Positions 28,204 to 37,400 of a DNA stretch of 64,000 nt are shown piece after piece. Position numbers and translations under genes: made by a program. A model generated the notes under the pieces. It did no database searches. It had not been told where the DNA came from and worked only from the letters and a program-made list of their open reading frames with translations. Source of the DNA: Corynebacterium stercoris (lineage in GTDB: Bacteria > Actinomycetota > Actinomycetes > Mycobacteriales > Mycobacteriaceae); the NCBI RefSeq assembly GCF_024160105.1, contig NZ_JAMFTQ010000004.1, positions 62,001 through 126,000 of the forward strand, written 5' to 3'. How positions within the stretch are numbered: position 1 is the stretch's first letter; each line of letters opens with the position of its first letter.

Positions 28204-28998
28204 CTACTCCTTGACCATCACCAGGACGAGGTTGGACACGAGGAACTCGCGCAGCACGGGCACCCGCACCAGCCACCAGGCCCACCAGGGGTGGTAGCGG
28301 GGAAACGCGCAGGCCAACCGGGTGCCAAGGCCACCGCCACCCGCACCACCGCCCGTACCACCGACCCCCTCCGCCCACCGCAAACCCTCTCCAGCGGAAA
28401 CAGCGAACAGCGATTCGCTCCAGACGTTCTTGGGCGGGTACCCGTGGACGCGTTCGTAGCGTCGGCGAGCGAAATCGCCGCCCACGTAGTGTTCCCACAC
28501 CCCGGTTTCGTGGCCGCCGAAAGGCCCCAACCACACGGTGTAGCTGATCACCGCGAGGCCGCCGGGGCGGACAACGCGCAGCATCTCTTCGCCCATCGCC
28601 CGCCAATCGGGGATGTGCTCGGCCACGTTGGAGGAAAACACCAGGTCAAAAGAACCGTCCGCGAACGGCAGCGCGACGGCGTCGCCGCGCACTGCCCCGT
28701 ACCCGGAAATTCCCGCCGCGGACATCTCGGACACGCTCGGCTCCATGCCCACGTACCAGCCTTCCGGAAACATGCGGGCGAACTCGTCGGCGAAGTAGCC
28801 CGGCCCGCCGCCCACATCGAGGACGGAAGCCTGGCGGAGGCCGGTGCCGGTGAGGTCGTGGGAACAGGCGTCGAGAAGCGAAAAAGTGTCCCGCGCGAGG
28901 CCGGAGTAGAAGATGCGCGGGCGGAACTGCTCGTAGGTGAATGAGCGGAGGAGCCGCAGCGAGCGTCGGAGCGTGGCGAGGCGGCGGGTGCGGTGCAT
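28204..28998 (-). CDS. mtrP: SAM-dependent methyltransferase, probable MtrP homologue
   Basis: 264 residues, class I methyltransferase: VLDVGGGPGYFADEFARMFP for SAM binding, GDAVALPFADGSFDLVFSSNVAEHI and the LRVVRPGGLAVISY block. In C. glutamicum a methyltransferase next to pck and close to the MmpL and TmaT genes (MtrP) is needed for efficient trehalose mycolate transport. Position and length here fit that gene, but the substrate is unknown. A Gly-rich insertion (WAEGVGGTGGGAGGGG) lies near residue 230. It is divergent from a GT4 gene, 46 bp apart. Confidence 0.75.
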   Translation of the reverse strand: MHRTRRLATLRRSLRLLRSFTYEQFRPRIFYSGLARDTFSLLDACSHDLTGTGLRQASVLDVGGGPGYFADEFARMFPEGWYVGMEPSVSEMSAAGISGYGAVRGDAVALPFADGSFDLVFSSNVAEHIPDWRAMGEEMLRVVRPGGLAVISYTVWLGPFGGHETGVWEHYVGGDFARRRYERVHGYPPKNVWSESLFAVSAGEGLRWAEGVGGTGGGAGGGGLGTRLACAFPRYHPWWAWWLVRVPVLREFLVSNLVLVMVKE

Positions 28999-29044
28999 GC
29001 GCGCGATGCTAGCAGCGAGGCCGCGGTGCTACGGTTGGGCTGCG

Positions 29045-30187
29045 ATGAAGATCTTGCTGTTGTGCTGGCGCGATTCGACGCACCCGCAGGGTGGGGGCTC
29101 GGAACGCTACCTGGAGCGGGTGGGGGAGTACCTGGCCGCGCAGGGGCACGACGTGGTGTACCGCACGGCGAAGCCAACGGACGCGCCGCGGCGCTCCACG
29201 CGCGGCGGGATCCGCTACGAGCGCGCCGGCGGCAAGTACGGCGTGTATCTCCTCGCGCCGCTGGCGATCTGGCGGCACCGCCCCGACGTGATCGTGGATA
29301 CGCAAAACGGCATCCCGTTCTTCGCGCGCCTGTTCACGCGCCGCCCGGTGGTGCTGCTCACGCACCACTGCCACCGCGAACAATGGCCGGTGGCGGGCCC
29401 GCTGATCGGCCGCCTCGGCTGGTTCCTCGAATCGCGCGTCGCCCCGCGCGTGTACCGCGGCGCGCCGTATGTGACGGTGTCGGAGGCGTCGCGGCGCGAC
29501 CTGGTGCGTCTCGGGGTGCGCGAGGCGGACATCACCATCGTCCCGAACGGCGTCGACCCGGTCCCACCTGCGCCTGTGCTTGCCGACGACGGCCTCACCC
29601 ACCTCATCACCCTCTCCCGCCTGGTGCCGCACAAGCGCCTCGAGCTGGCGGTCGACGCGGTCGCTGAGCTCGACGGCTGCGTCCTCGACGTGGTCGGGTC
29701 CGGCTGGTGGGAGGACAAGCTGCGCGCGTACGTCGCCGAGCGCGGCGTGGCGGATCGGGTGGTGTTCCACGGCCACGTCGCCGAGGACCACAAGCACGCC
29801 CTGCTCGCGCGGGCCGCGGTGCACCTCATGCCGTCGCGCAAGGAAGGCTGGGGCATTGCCGTGATCGAAGCGGCGCAGCACGGCGTGCCGACGGTCGCCT
29901 TCAGCGACGCCGGCGGCGTCAACGAATCCATCCGCGACTTTGAAACCGGGCGGCTCGTCGCCGCTGGTGAGGACTTCACGGGTGTCGTCGCCGAACTGGT
30001 CCGGGAGTTGTCGGCCGAGCCTGGCGGGGGCTGGGCCTTGTCTATGCCCGCCTCGCCGATGCCCGCCGCCGCACGCGAATGGGCGGCCACGTTCTCCTGG
30101 GAGGAAACCGGCCGCCGTTTCGCCGACGTGCTCGCGCGGGCGGCCGGGTCTCGGGCGGCTGGGTCTCGGGTCGCCGAGTCGCGCTAG
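29045..30187 (+). CDS. GT4-family glycosyltransferase
   Basis: 380 residues from the ATG at 29045 (MKILLLCWRDS); the open frame extends upstream into the divergent methyltransferase gene and is not credible there. GT-B fold: GGGSERYLERVGEYLAAQGHDV at the acceptor side, ITIVPNGVDPVPP in the linker, and SRKEGWGIAVIEAAQHGVP, the EX7E-type nucleotide-sugar motif of GT4, near residue 275. The substrate is not evident. The neighbourhood suggests a cell-envelope glycolipid. The last residues are a repetitive RAAGSRAAGSRVAESR tail. Its stop shares CTAG with the stop of the next, convergent gene. Confidence 0.88.
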   Translation: MKILLLCWRDSTHPQGGGSERYLERVGEYLAAQGHDVVYRTAKPTDAPRRSTRGGIRYERAGGKYGVYLLAPLAIWRHRPDVIVDTQNGIPFFARLFTRRPVVLLTHHCHREQWPVAGPLIGRLGWFLESRVAPRVYRGAPYVTVSEASRRDLVRLGVREADITIVPNGVDPVPPAPVLADDGLTHLITLSRLVPHKRLELAVDAVAELDGCVLDVVGSGWWEDKLRAYVAERGVADRVVFHGHVAEDHKHALLARAAVHLMPSRKEGWGIAVIEAAQHGVPTVAFSDAGGVNESIRDFETGRLVAAGEDFTGVVAELVRELSAEPGGGWALSMPASPMPAAAREWAATFSWEETGRRFADVLARAAGSRAAGSRVAESR

Positions 30188-30636
30188 ATCAGCTGCGTCG
30201 ACCAGTTAATCTGCTGGATCTTCGTGTCCAGCTGGCGGTATTCGCGCGAGGCCTTGTCCGCCATGTCGCGCAGTTGCGCCACGTCGACGGTGGGGACGAA
30301 GCGCACCTCGGAACGCGAGTAGCGGTCGTGCCGCACGGTCGCCGACTGCGCCACGTCCGTGTAAATCCGGCGGGCTTGCAGGAGGGCATCGCGCCTGGCA
30401 ATGGCGTCGGTAAGCGTCGCCCCCTCAAACGGCGTCTGCGCGTTGGTGTGGTTGATGCGGCGCACCAGCGTCTCAATCTCCTGCAGCAGCTCGGCGACCT
30501 CAGAAAGCAGCGCAGCCGGATCCTCGGCGGGCGCGTCGCCCTCCTGGATCAGCGCGCTCTCCGCCAAGCGCAACTTGAGCGCGTTCAGCCGGTCCTGCGC
30601 CTCCGCACGGCGCGCGAGTGCTTCTGCGAGCAGCAT
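30184..30636 (-). CDS. DIP1984-family protein
   Basis: 150 residues, mostly helical with heptad-like character: LLAEALARRAEAQDRLNALKLRL, a middle LLSEVAELLQEIETLVRRINHTNAQTPF segment, and a C-terminal EVRFVPTVDVAQLRDMADKASREYRQLDTKIQQINW. This matches the DIP1984 family named from C. diphtheriae; it is of unknown function and occurs widely as a short septicolysin-like or coiled-coil protein. The ATG at 30636 has a strong AAGGAGG eight bases upstream; the longer open frame to 31023 runs into repeat sequence and is rejected. Confidence 0.85.
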   Translation of the reverse strand: MLLAEALARRAEAQDRLNALKLRLAESALIQEGDAPAEDPAALLSEVAELLQEIETLVRRINHTNAQTPFEGATLTDAIARRDALLQARRIYTDVAQSATVRHDRYSRSEVRFVPTVDVAQLRDMADKASREYRQLDTKIQQINWSTQLI

Positions 30637-30882
30637 GGTTGCCTCCTTGAAAAGTTTGTCCCCGTTCCCAACCCTCGCCCGCACATGCTTGCCGACGCCT
30701 CCCCCCAACGCCGCGGTAGTAATCAATGCGAAGTGCGGACCCCTTGTGAGGGTCTGTGCCCATGTGCTCCGTGCAGGCCGCGAATCTGTGCGGTGAGCGG
30801 AGTCGAACCACTCGGCCCTTTGCGGCCACAGGGCGCCATGAGACCTGCCATAGCCCGGGCAGATGCGGGGTTCCTGGCGTTC
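30637..30882. other. Intergenic stretch without a gene
   Basis: Upstream region of the DIP1984 gene. It holds one copy of the short motif GCTTGCCGACG (30687-30697), also found at 42746, 45096, 56800 and inverted at 55384. It also contains a hairpin GGACCCCTTGTGAGGGTCTG near 30735-30755. No ORF with a plausible start was found. Confidence 0.5.
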
Positions 30883-31117
30883 GCTGAGGTGGCGGTGGCG
30901 CGCAATGCGAGCTACCGACAGATGAAGTTGTGTAATGGCCGATCGTAGCCGAAAGGGCCGCCGCGCTGCCAGGGGCTGCGCGACCCAGCGGCCAAGGAGC
31001 CCGCTGAGACGCCGTACCCCCATAGGCAGGCCCCCATAGTGATGCGTTTGAGCGCCACTATGGGGGCATGCCTATGGGGGTCTGTAGAGGCCGGCTCGGC
31101 CGGCGGGGGCTTAGGCG
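30883..31117 (+). repeat. Dispersed ~230-bp repeat B, copy 1, with long covarying hairpin
   Basis: Matches the reverse complement of 55134-55355 along its length, including GACAGATGAAGTTGTG (30917-30932), a hairpin at 31017-31080, and GCCGGCTCGGCCGGC at the far end. The hairpin arms are 31017-31041 and 31056-31080 with 24 of 25 pairs and a 14-nt loop ATGCGTTTGAGCGC. In the other copy the stem differs at two pairs, both compensated, and the loop is inverted. The right end reaches into the stop of the small gene at 31111, so part of this element may serve as its terminator. Confidence 0.85.
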
Positions 31118-31362
31118 GCTGCCGGGAACAGCTCGCCTGCGTAGAGACGGTTCTTCATCTCGGCCTCGACGAGCACCGGGACAAAGTCCTCGATGACGGC
31201 GGTTGCGCGGTGGTGGCGTAGGACGGCGTCGAAGGCGTCGTTGATCTCGAGGGCGTCGAAGCGGTCTGACCACTCGTTGAGCAGGTCCTCGCGGATGTTG
31301 CGCAGCGCGCGCTCGCGGATGATGGAGAAGTCGATGTTGTTGATGTCGGTGACGTTGCGCAT
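31111..31362 (-). CDS. Small three-helix-bundle dimerisation-type protein
   Basis: 83 residues from the ATG at 31362, which has GAAAGGA about ten bases upstream; a longer in-frame ATG at 31491 exists but its extra sequence (KNFKNFKKG) covers the ribosome binding site region. Pattern: IIRERALRNIREDLLNEWSDRF, then AVLRHHRATAVIEDFVPVLVEAEMKNRL. This resembles the short actinobacterial proteins annotated as three-helix bundle dimerisation domain. No enzymatic motif is present; function is unknown. Confidence 0.7.
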   Translation of the reverse strand: MRNVTDINNIDFSIIRERALRNIREDLLNEWSDRFDALEINDAFDAVLRHHRATAVIEDFVPVLVEAEMKNRLYAGELFPAAA

Positions 31363-31695
31363 TGTGGTGCGTCCTTTCTTGAAGTTCTTGAAGTTCTTAT
31401 CGTTGGTTTCGCCGATCGCGGCGGGGAAGGCCTGCGCGTACGCATCGTTGTCGCACTGCGTTGCGATCCCGCCCTCTTCCAGGTCTGGCATCGGGGTGGC
31501 CTCCTTTCTGGTTCACCGGTTGCGCCCGAGGACGTAACCTTTTGTTCATCTGGCGTTCACTTTAGGACCGTGGCGTTCATCATGCAAGCATGTCCACTAT
31601 TGGCACTCGCCATTTATGGGTGAGAGCCAACTATGGGTCGAAAACGCCCAGGTCAGAGGCCTGAGAACAAGAAAAAACGGCGAATGTGATCTCCG
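31363..31695. other. Intergenic region with short repeats and a GlxR-like site
   Basis: 333 bp upstream of the small helical protein. It contains TGGCGTTCA direct repeats (near 31550 and 31570) and two ACTATGGGT/TTATGGGT copies near 31615-31635. At 31686-31701, overlapping the end of the next gene, TGTGATCTCCGTCACT fits the GlxR/CRP pattern TGTGA-N6-TCACA with one mismatch. No gene is supported. Confidence 0.45.
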
Positions 31696-33174
31696 TCACT
31701 GATTGTTTCTGAGGCACATTTCGCCAGGTCGCAACGCGAGCAACGGCGCCGCGCACCACAGTGCAAACAGGGCCACGCCAAGCGGCGGCCACCCGCCGGC
31801 CGGAGCACCGGTATCCACCGCGCGCCCGTCGGGGTACACCACCACCCCGATGTCGAGGTCGCGCAGCTCAGCTGTCGGATCGCCCCCCGCCCCGAGCGCC
31901 GCATGAGCTTGCGACCAGCGGGGCGATGGTGGGTCGGTGAACACGCCGTCGACACGCAATGCCCCGGACTCGACGGTGTTCATGGCCTTCGGCGCGGGGT
32001 CGACGGCGACCGTGCCGGAGCTGAGGGTGATCAGCGCAGGCCTGTCGACGAAGAGGACATCGCGGCCGCAGGCGTCCACGAATGGCACCTCAACTGTCGT
32101 CGGTACGAGCGCAGCGACGGCGAGCGGCGCGTCCGGGACCTGCAGCAACGCCAACCCGACGGCGAGTGGGGCAAGGCGCGGCCGCAGTGCGCCAGCGGCG
32201 GCGACGAAGGCGGGGATGGCGAGGATGAGCCATTTTTGGGCGTCGCGAAGCAGGCCGCCGCCGGGGACGTGCGCGACCACCGGCGTGAGCCAGCCCGCCC
32301 ACGACGCGAGCGCCACCGCGAAACCCAGGCCCGCCAGCACCACCCAGCGCCGCGGCACCGCTCGCCACGCGCACGCCAGGACCAGGAACAACGCCATGCC
32401 AAAGACCGCCAACCCCGCCGCGCGCGACGGTGGCACCGCGTGCGCGTTCCAGATCCCCCCGAGCCCCACGAGCGCCCCGAGCGTGCCGACGTACCCTTCC
32501 GCACGCGGCGCGAACGCGGCCGCGCCGGCCTCCGTCGACGTGCCTGCGCCGGTTGCCAGCGCCCCCGCCACGACCCACGGTGCGCAGGTGACCGCGCTGG
32601 TCAGCGCGCCGAGGCGCCCGCGGGAACACAGCGCGGCCGCGATCGCGCCCGTTGGCGTGAGCGAGCAAACCCACTGCGCGACCACGCCTGCCGGCCGCAG
32701 GCCCGGCCGCGACCAGCACAGCGCCACCGCCGGCAGCAACCACGCCGCCGCAACCAACGACCACTGCCCCTGCAACAGCCGCTCCACCACGAACGGGTTC
32801 CACACCGCGACCGTCATCGCCGCGGCGCGCCCGAACGTGGAGCGCCCGAGCTGCCACCCCGCCCAAGCGGCGAGCGCCGCCGAGCCGACCATGATCACGC
32901 GCACCGCCAGCATGGGCCGCGGCAGAATCCCCAGCAGCGCGTCCTGCGGCACGTTGCGCGCGGGCAGGTCCCCGAAGCCGAGCGACGCACGGGTGAGCGC
33001 CATACCGTCGAAGACCATCATGTCGCGCAGCGCGAACGCCGCCACGGAGCCGCCGGCAGCGCCCGGCCCGCCCTGCCCGAACGCGCTCGGCACCAAAAAC
33101 GGCCAGGTCACCGCGACCACGAGCGCAGCTGCGTACGCGCGCAGCCACCACACGGCCCGCCCGCTACCGCCCAT
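31696..33174 (-). CDS. Polytopic membrane protein, GT-C-like, divergent from tmaT
   Basis: 492 residues with about eleven hydrophobic helices. The segment VWNPFVVERLLQGQWSLVAAAWLLP resembles loops of corynebacterial membrane glycosyltransferases such as AftD, so a GT-C-like fold is possible, but I see no DD or DE motif that proves it. C. glutamicum has a membrane protein gene at the same place next to tmaT. Its start codon, CAT on the plus strand (33172-33174), overlaps the ATG of tmaT (33173-33175); a GTG at 33153 is an alternative start. Confidence 0.7.
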   Translation of the reverse strand: MGGSGRAVWWLRAYAAALVVAVTWPFLVPSAFGQGGPGAAGGSVAAFALRDMMVFDGMALTRASLGFGDLPARNVPQDALLGILPRPMLAVRVIMVGSAALAAWAGWQLGRSTFGRAAAMTVAVWNPFVVERLLQGQWSLVAAAWLLPAVALCWSRPGLRPAGVVAQWVCSLTPTGAIAAALCSRGRLGALTSAVTCAPWVVAGALATGAGTSTEAGAAAFAPRAEGYVGTLGALVGLGGIWNAHAVPPSRAAGLAVFGMALFLVLACAWRAVPRRWVVLAGLGFAVALASWAGWLTPVVAHVPGGGLLRDAQKWLILAIPAFVAAAGALRPRLAPLAVGLALLQVPDAPLAVAALVPTTVEVPFVDACGRDVLFVDRPALITLSSGTVAVDPAPKAMNTVESGALRVDGVFTDPPSPRWSQAHAALGAGGDPTAELRDLDIGVVVYPDGRAVDTGAPAGGWPPLGVALFALWCAAPLLALRPGEMCLRNNQ

Positions 33175-34378
33175 GCGCGTTTCCTACAATGGCCACATCG
33201 GAAACCATAACGTACTGCCTGAGCTGGAGGGTCTGCGCGCGGTCGCAGCCCTCGGCATCCTGACCACGCATGTTGCGTTCCAAACCGGCACCGACTCCCC
33301 GCTTCTCGAGCGCTTCGACTTCTTCGTCCCCGTCTTCTTCGCCCTCTCCGCATTCCTCCTCGCGCGCGGCGGGCTGCGCGAGGGCTATTACGAACGTCGA
33401 TTAGCACGGCTCGCGCCCGCGTACCTCGTGTGCGCCGCGACGGTGCTCGCAGTGCTGCCGCCGCTCACCACGGTGACGGGCGGGCAGGCGCTGGCAAACC
33501 TGCTGCTCGTGCAGATTTACGTGCCGGACGGGCTGATAGAGGGCCTGACGCAGATGTGGTCCCTGTGCGTGGAAGTCGCGTTTTACCTGGTGGTGCCGCT
33601 GTACCTCCGCCTCGGCGCGCGCGGCCGCTGGACCGTGCTCCTCGCCGCGGTCCCGCTCGGCCTCCTCTGGCCCTGGCTCATCGACGGCGCCGCGCTGAAC
33701 CTCCAGATCTGGCCCCCGTCCTACGCGCCGTGGTTCGCCGTCGGGCTGGTGCTCGCGGAGCTCGAGCGTTACGACGTTCATTTCACCGGACCCCGCTGGC
33801 CATTTCCCCTGCTCGGGCTGGGTGTGGCGTGGTTCGCAGGCGTGATCGGCCCGCCCGGTTTGACCCACCCCACGCCCACCGAGTTCAACGCCCGCGTGAT
33901 CCTGGGCACCGTGTTCGCCGCCTGCTTCGTCGCGCCCTACGCGCTCGGCCCGCGCTTCGACGGCGTCCTCGCCTCCCACCCCATGCGGCTGCTCGGCCGC
34001 TGGTCCTACTCGCTGTTCCTCTGGCACGTCGCGGTGCTCTACTTCGCCTTTCCGACGCTCGGATACACCCACTTCACCGGCCATTTCCTCCCCGTCTGGC
34101 TGTTCACCGTGGTGGTGAGCGTGGCCGTGGCCTTCATCTCTTACGAGTTGGTGGAGGTCCCCGGGGCGCGGCTGGTGCGCTCCGCGCTCGCTGCCCGGCC
34201 CCGCCCGGCTCTGCCACAGAATGCATTTTCGCCTGCCACAGAATGCATTCCGGGGTCGGAAAGACCCCGTTTTGGGCACGCAATGCATTCTGTGGCAGAG
34301 AGCGGGGGCGGCGTCCCCACATTTGGTGACAAAATCTTTCATAGAGACCGGAAAACCCCAGGTGGCTACATTTGCTGA
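33173..34378 (+). CDS. tmaT: Acyltransferase-3 family protein, probable TmaT (trehalose mycolate acetyltransferase)
   Basis: 401 residues. The acyltransferase-3 signature begins at once: PELEGLRAVAALGILTTHV with the conserved His, FFVPVFFALSAFLLARG, the ERRLARLAPAYLV motif and ten or so membrane helices up to about residue 335. TmaT acetylates the mycolate hydroxyl of trehalose monomycolate before MmpL export in C. glutamicum; position near aftD fits. ATG 33173 is the only initiator available before the domain. The last 45-60 codons are unusual: they run through palindromic and repeat-A sequence, so the native C-terminus may have been extended by repeat insertion. Confidence 0.8.
   Translation: MRVSYNGHIGNHNVLPELEGLRAVAALGILTTHVAFQTGTDSPLLERFDFFVPVFFALSAFLLARGGLREGYYERRLARLAPAYLVCAATVLAVLPPLTTVTGGQALANLLLVQIYVPDGLIEGLTQMWSLCVEVAFYLVVPLYLRLGARGRWTVLLAAVPLGLLWPWLIDGAALNLQIWPPSYAPWFAVGLVLAELERYDVHFTGPRWPFPLLGLGVAWFAGVIGPPGLTHPTPTEFNARVILGTVFAACFVAPYALGPRFDGVLASHPMRLLGRWSYSLFLWHVAVLYFAFPTLGYTHFTGHFLPVWLFTVVVSVAVAFISYELVEVPGARLVRSALAARPRPALPQNAFSPATECIPGSERPRFGHAMHSVAESGGGVPTFGDKIFHRDRKTPGGYIC
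34211..34298. repeat. CTGCCACAGAATGCATT direct/inverted repeat cluster
   Basis: CTGCCACAGAATGCATT occurs at 34211-34227 and 34233-34249, and its exact reverse complement at 34282-34298. Between them CGGGGTC (34251-34257) and GACCCCG (34263-34269) form a hairpin. The whole block can fold as a long stem. It lies inside the 3' end of the tmaT frame. Confidence 0.85.
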
Positions 34379-34404
34379 CAAGATTCTGGAGGAGGGGCGA
34401 GCCC
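34305..34404 (-). repeat. Dispersed ~100-bp repeat A, copy 2
   Basis: Reverse-complement relative of 28102-28201 (about 83 of 100 positions). Contains ACATTTGGTGACAAAATCT and ACATTTGCTGACAAGATTCT as internal direct repeats. It bridges the end of the tmaT frame and the end of aftD, again a convergent junction. Confidence 0.85.
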
Positions 34405-34411
34405 GCAAGCC

Positions 34412-37400
34412 CTAAATGCCGGTGGCGTTGGCATCGTCGGGCCACGCGAGCGCCGCGACCGCCAGGCAGCCGGCCACGGCGAGCAGCCACGAGTCGCCGG
34501 CGTAGCCCGGGGTCGGCCACGGGGCGCGGGCGAGCCACAGTCCGGCGGCAGCCATTGCGCCGCTAGCCAGCCACGAGGCCCTGATCAGCGTGAATCGGCG
34601 AACCACCCACGCGACTGCGACGGCGACAAGGCCGGCGAGCGGCCCGGCGGCCACCGCGGCGAGGGTAGGCGGGAGCACCTCGGCGAGGCGGGCGGTACGG
34701 CCGGCGTCCGCGAACCACTCAAACCGCCGCCACGGCACCCACAGGCACCCAGCCAGCACGACCAGCGAGAACGCGCCGCCGAAGAACAGCGAGCCGCGGT
34801 AGACCCGGTCGCCGGCGTGCCACATCGCAACGTCACCCGAGGCGCCGGCGGGGACGATGAAGGCTTGGGACGCGGCGTCGATACGCACAGGCTCCAGTGG
34901 CACCCCGCCGACGCTCGCGCGCAGACCGTCGTTGAACGCGCGCGTGGTCAGCAGGATGCGGTCGCGATCCGCCGCCTCGACGGTGCCCGCGAAGGGTTCC
35001 CAACTGGGCAGCCGCAGCTCGCGCGAAAGCAGGACGGTCTCGGCGCTGGTGACCAGCTCGTGCGTGCCGGCGGGCAGCCGGACGGTGCCGCTGACCTCGG
35101 CACCGTCGATGCGCGCGGGCGCGGAGAGCGTCCATTCGGCGTCGACGGCGGTGGTGAAGCGGCGTTGCAGCACGTCGGTGGCAGGGAAGCGGCGCTGGAA
35201 GAAGTACGCGTCGCCGGTGCCGGGGACGTCGACGATGCGGGTGATGCCGGCGTCGATCTCCGCGATGCCCGCCGGCTCGGTCAGCCGAATCCACGGCGCG
35301 GCGGCGACGGTGCGCGGTTCGCCGCCGACCAGGGTGACGGTGCGGCTGCGCTCGCCGTCGGAAAGCTCGACGCGCGTGGTGTCGGTGGCGGTGATCGTCA
35401 TGGTGGGGCTTTGCGTATCGACGCTCACCCACGCCGCCTCATCGCCCGGCGCCGGCCACCACGCCGTGTTCTCCAGGCCGTCGAACGCACTGGTCAGCGA
35501 CTTGGCGGGGTTGGGGCCGCCGAACGCCCCGGCGTCCGCGGCGGAGGAGGATGCCCGCGCGCGGCCCTCCATCGCGACCGCCGCGCGCGTGCCTGACGAC
35601 GGATAGTCCTTGACCCGATTGCTCACCGACCCGTCCTCGTCGAGGTCTGCGAGGTGGGCGGATTGGCCGTCGAGGGTGCCGTAGTTGCGGGCGGCGAGCG
35701 CGGGCGTGTCCGTGATCACCGCGGCGCCGCTCCCCGCACCCCCGCCGCCCACAAGCCGCGCGGGGAAGTAGCCCAGCTCGCGCCACAGCAGCGGCAACGC
35801 TTCGCCGCCGGCGTCGACGGTGAGCGGCTCGTCGGCGGTCAGCATCATGCCCCGCTCCGGTTCCAGCATGTAGATCGCCACGTCGCCGAAGCGTGCCGCC
35901 GGTTCGCCGAGTTCGCGGATCGCGCCCGGCTGCGGTTTCAGCACGCGGCCGGCGCCGCGTTTGTCCAGGTCGCGGCGCACCACCACCGCGCCGACGCCGA
36001 TGGAACGCAGCGCCTCCGCGTCCAGCGCGGCGACCTGGCCGTCGAGGCCGCGGATGGCCTCAGGATCGACAAGCGGGATCGCGTCGCGCACCGCGAACGG
36101 CACCGAGGCGAGCGCCTGGATCGGTTCGTCGCGCGTCCATCCCCACTCCTGGCGGGCGAATGAGGCAGCCGGGACGACAATCGTGCGGGTGCCCGCTGCG
36201 TGCTCGGTGAGCCACTCGCCGACGGCAACCCAATCCGGAGAGACCTCGTCCCACGTGCCCTGCGGCATGAGCCGCAGCGACCATGCGGGCGCGACAGCCA
36301 CCGCAGCCACCAGCACCACACCGACCACACCAGGCAGCGCCGCCCGCCGCCCAGCCGCATGCCTGCCACCGGCGCCAACGTCCGCGGCTAGCACCGTTAC
36401 CGCCCACCCGGCACCCAGACACAAGGGCAGGCGCACCAGCGAATCGAATTTGTGGAGGTTCCGGAAGGCGGCGAAAGTGGCGTCGTAAAGCGAAACTGCG
36501 AAGTGCGCGCTGGCCAGAAGCGCGAAGCCGACGCTGAGCACGAGGACGAACGCCCCGCGCTGCGGCATGTCGCGGCGCGCGAGACCCGCGAGCCCGACCG
36601 CGGCGACGGCGCATGTGGCGAGGACGAACGTCGGCTCGGCGACGAGGAGGAAGCCGGCGGTGCGCTCGGCGTCGACGAACGGCGCCCAGCTCGTGGTGCC
36701 GCGCAGGATTTCGGCGGGGCTGAGCCAGGAGGTGGTGACGGTGGCGGATTCGATGAAGTCGGTGAACGGCGGGGAGTAGCGGCCGAGGACCACGAGCGGG
36801 CCGAGCCACCACGCCGACACCGCCGCCGCGCCGAGACCGAACCCGGCCGCGCGCAACCACTCCCTGCGCCACAGCAGATAAAGCCCCGCCGGCACGCAAG
36901 CCGCGATGGTGGCGGTGGCGTTGACACCGCCCATGAACGCGACGGGGACGATCGCGGCCGCGACGTTGGGCCGCCGCCCGACCAGCGGCACCAGCGTCCA
37001 CGGCACAAGCGCGACGGGCCACGCTTCGGAGGAAATCGCGGTCAACGTCGTGAGCACGCGCGGCGACAGCGCGTAGAGCACCGCGGCCACCACCGGCCCC
37101 GCCCAGCCGACGCGCGGCCCGAGCACCCGCCGCGCCAGCACCAACGTGCCGGAATACGCCAGGCCCACAAGCAGCGTCCACCACAGCCGCTGCGCGATCC
37201 AGTCGGGCACGCCGAGCAGATCTGCCAGCCAAAACCACGCACCCTGCGGAAACAGATACCCGTAGGCCTGGTTCTGCATTTGGCCGAGGGTGAAGTCGTC
37301 GGTCCACGCATGCAGCGCGCGGCGCAAGAACCCGCCCGGGTTGGCCGTCAGATCAAACTTGGTGTCCGCCGCGACACGCCCCGGCTGCTGCAGAAACGCA

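Noticed and set aside
30786..30815. tRNA 3'-end remnant on the minus strand (AGTGGTTCGACTCCGCT)
   Set aside because: A T-arm-like hairpin can be drawn, but there is no matching acceptor or anticodon arm, so an attachment site is not supported.
31937..33172. Upstream extension of the tmaT frame (413 codons)
   Set aside because: It is antisense to the membrane protein gene and has Arg/Thr/Pro-rich shadow composition; the acyltransferase domain begins right after ATG 33173.
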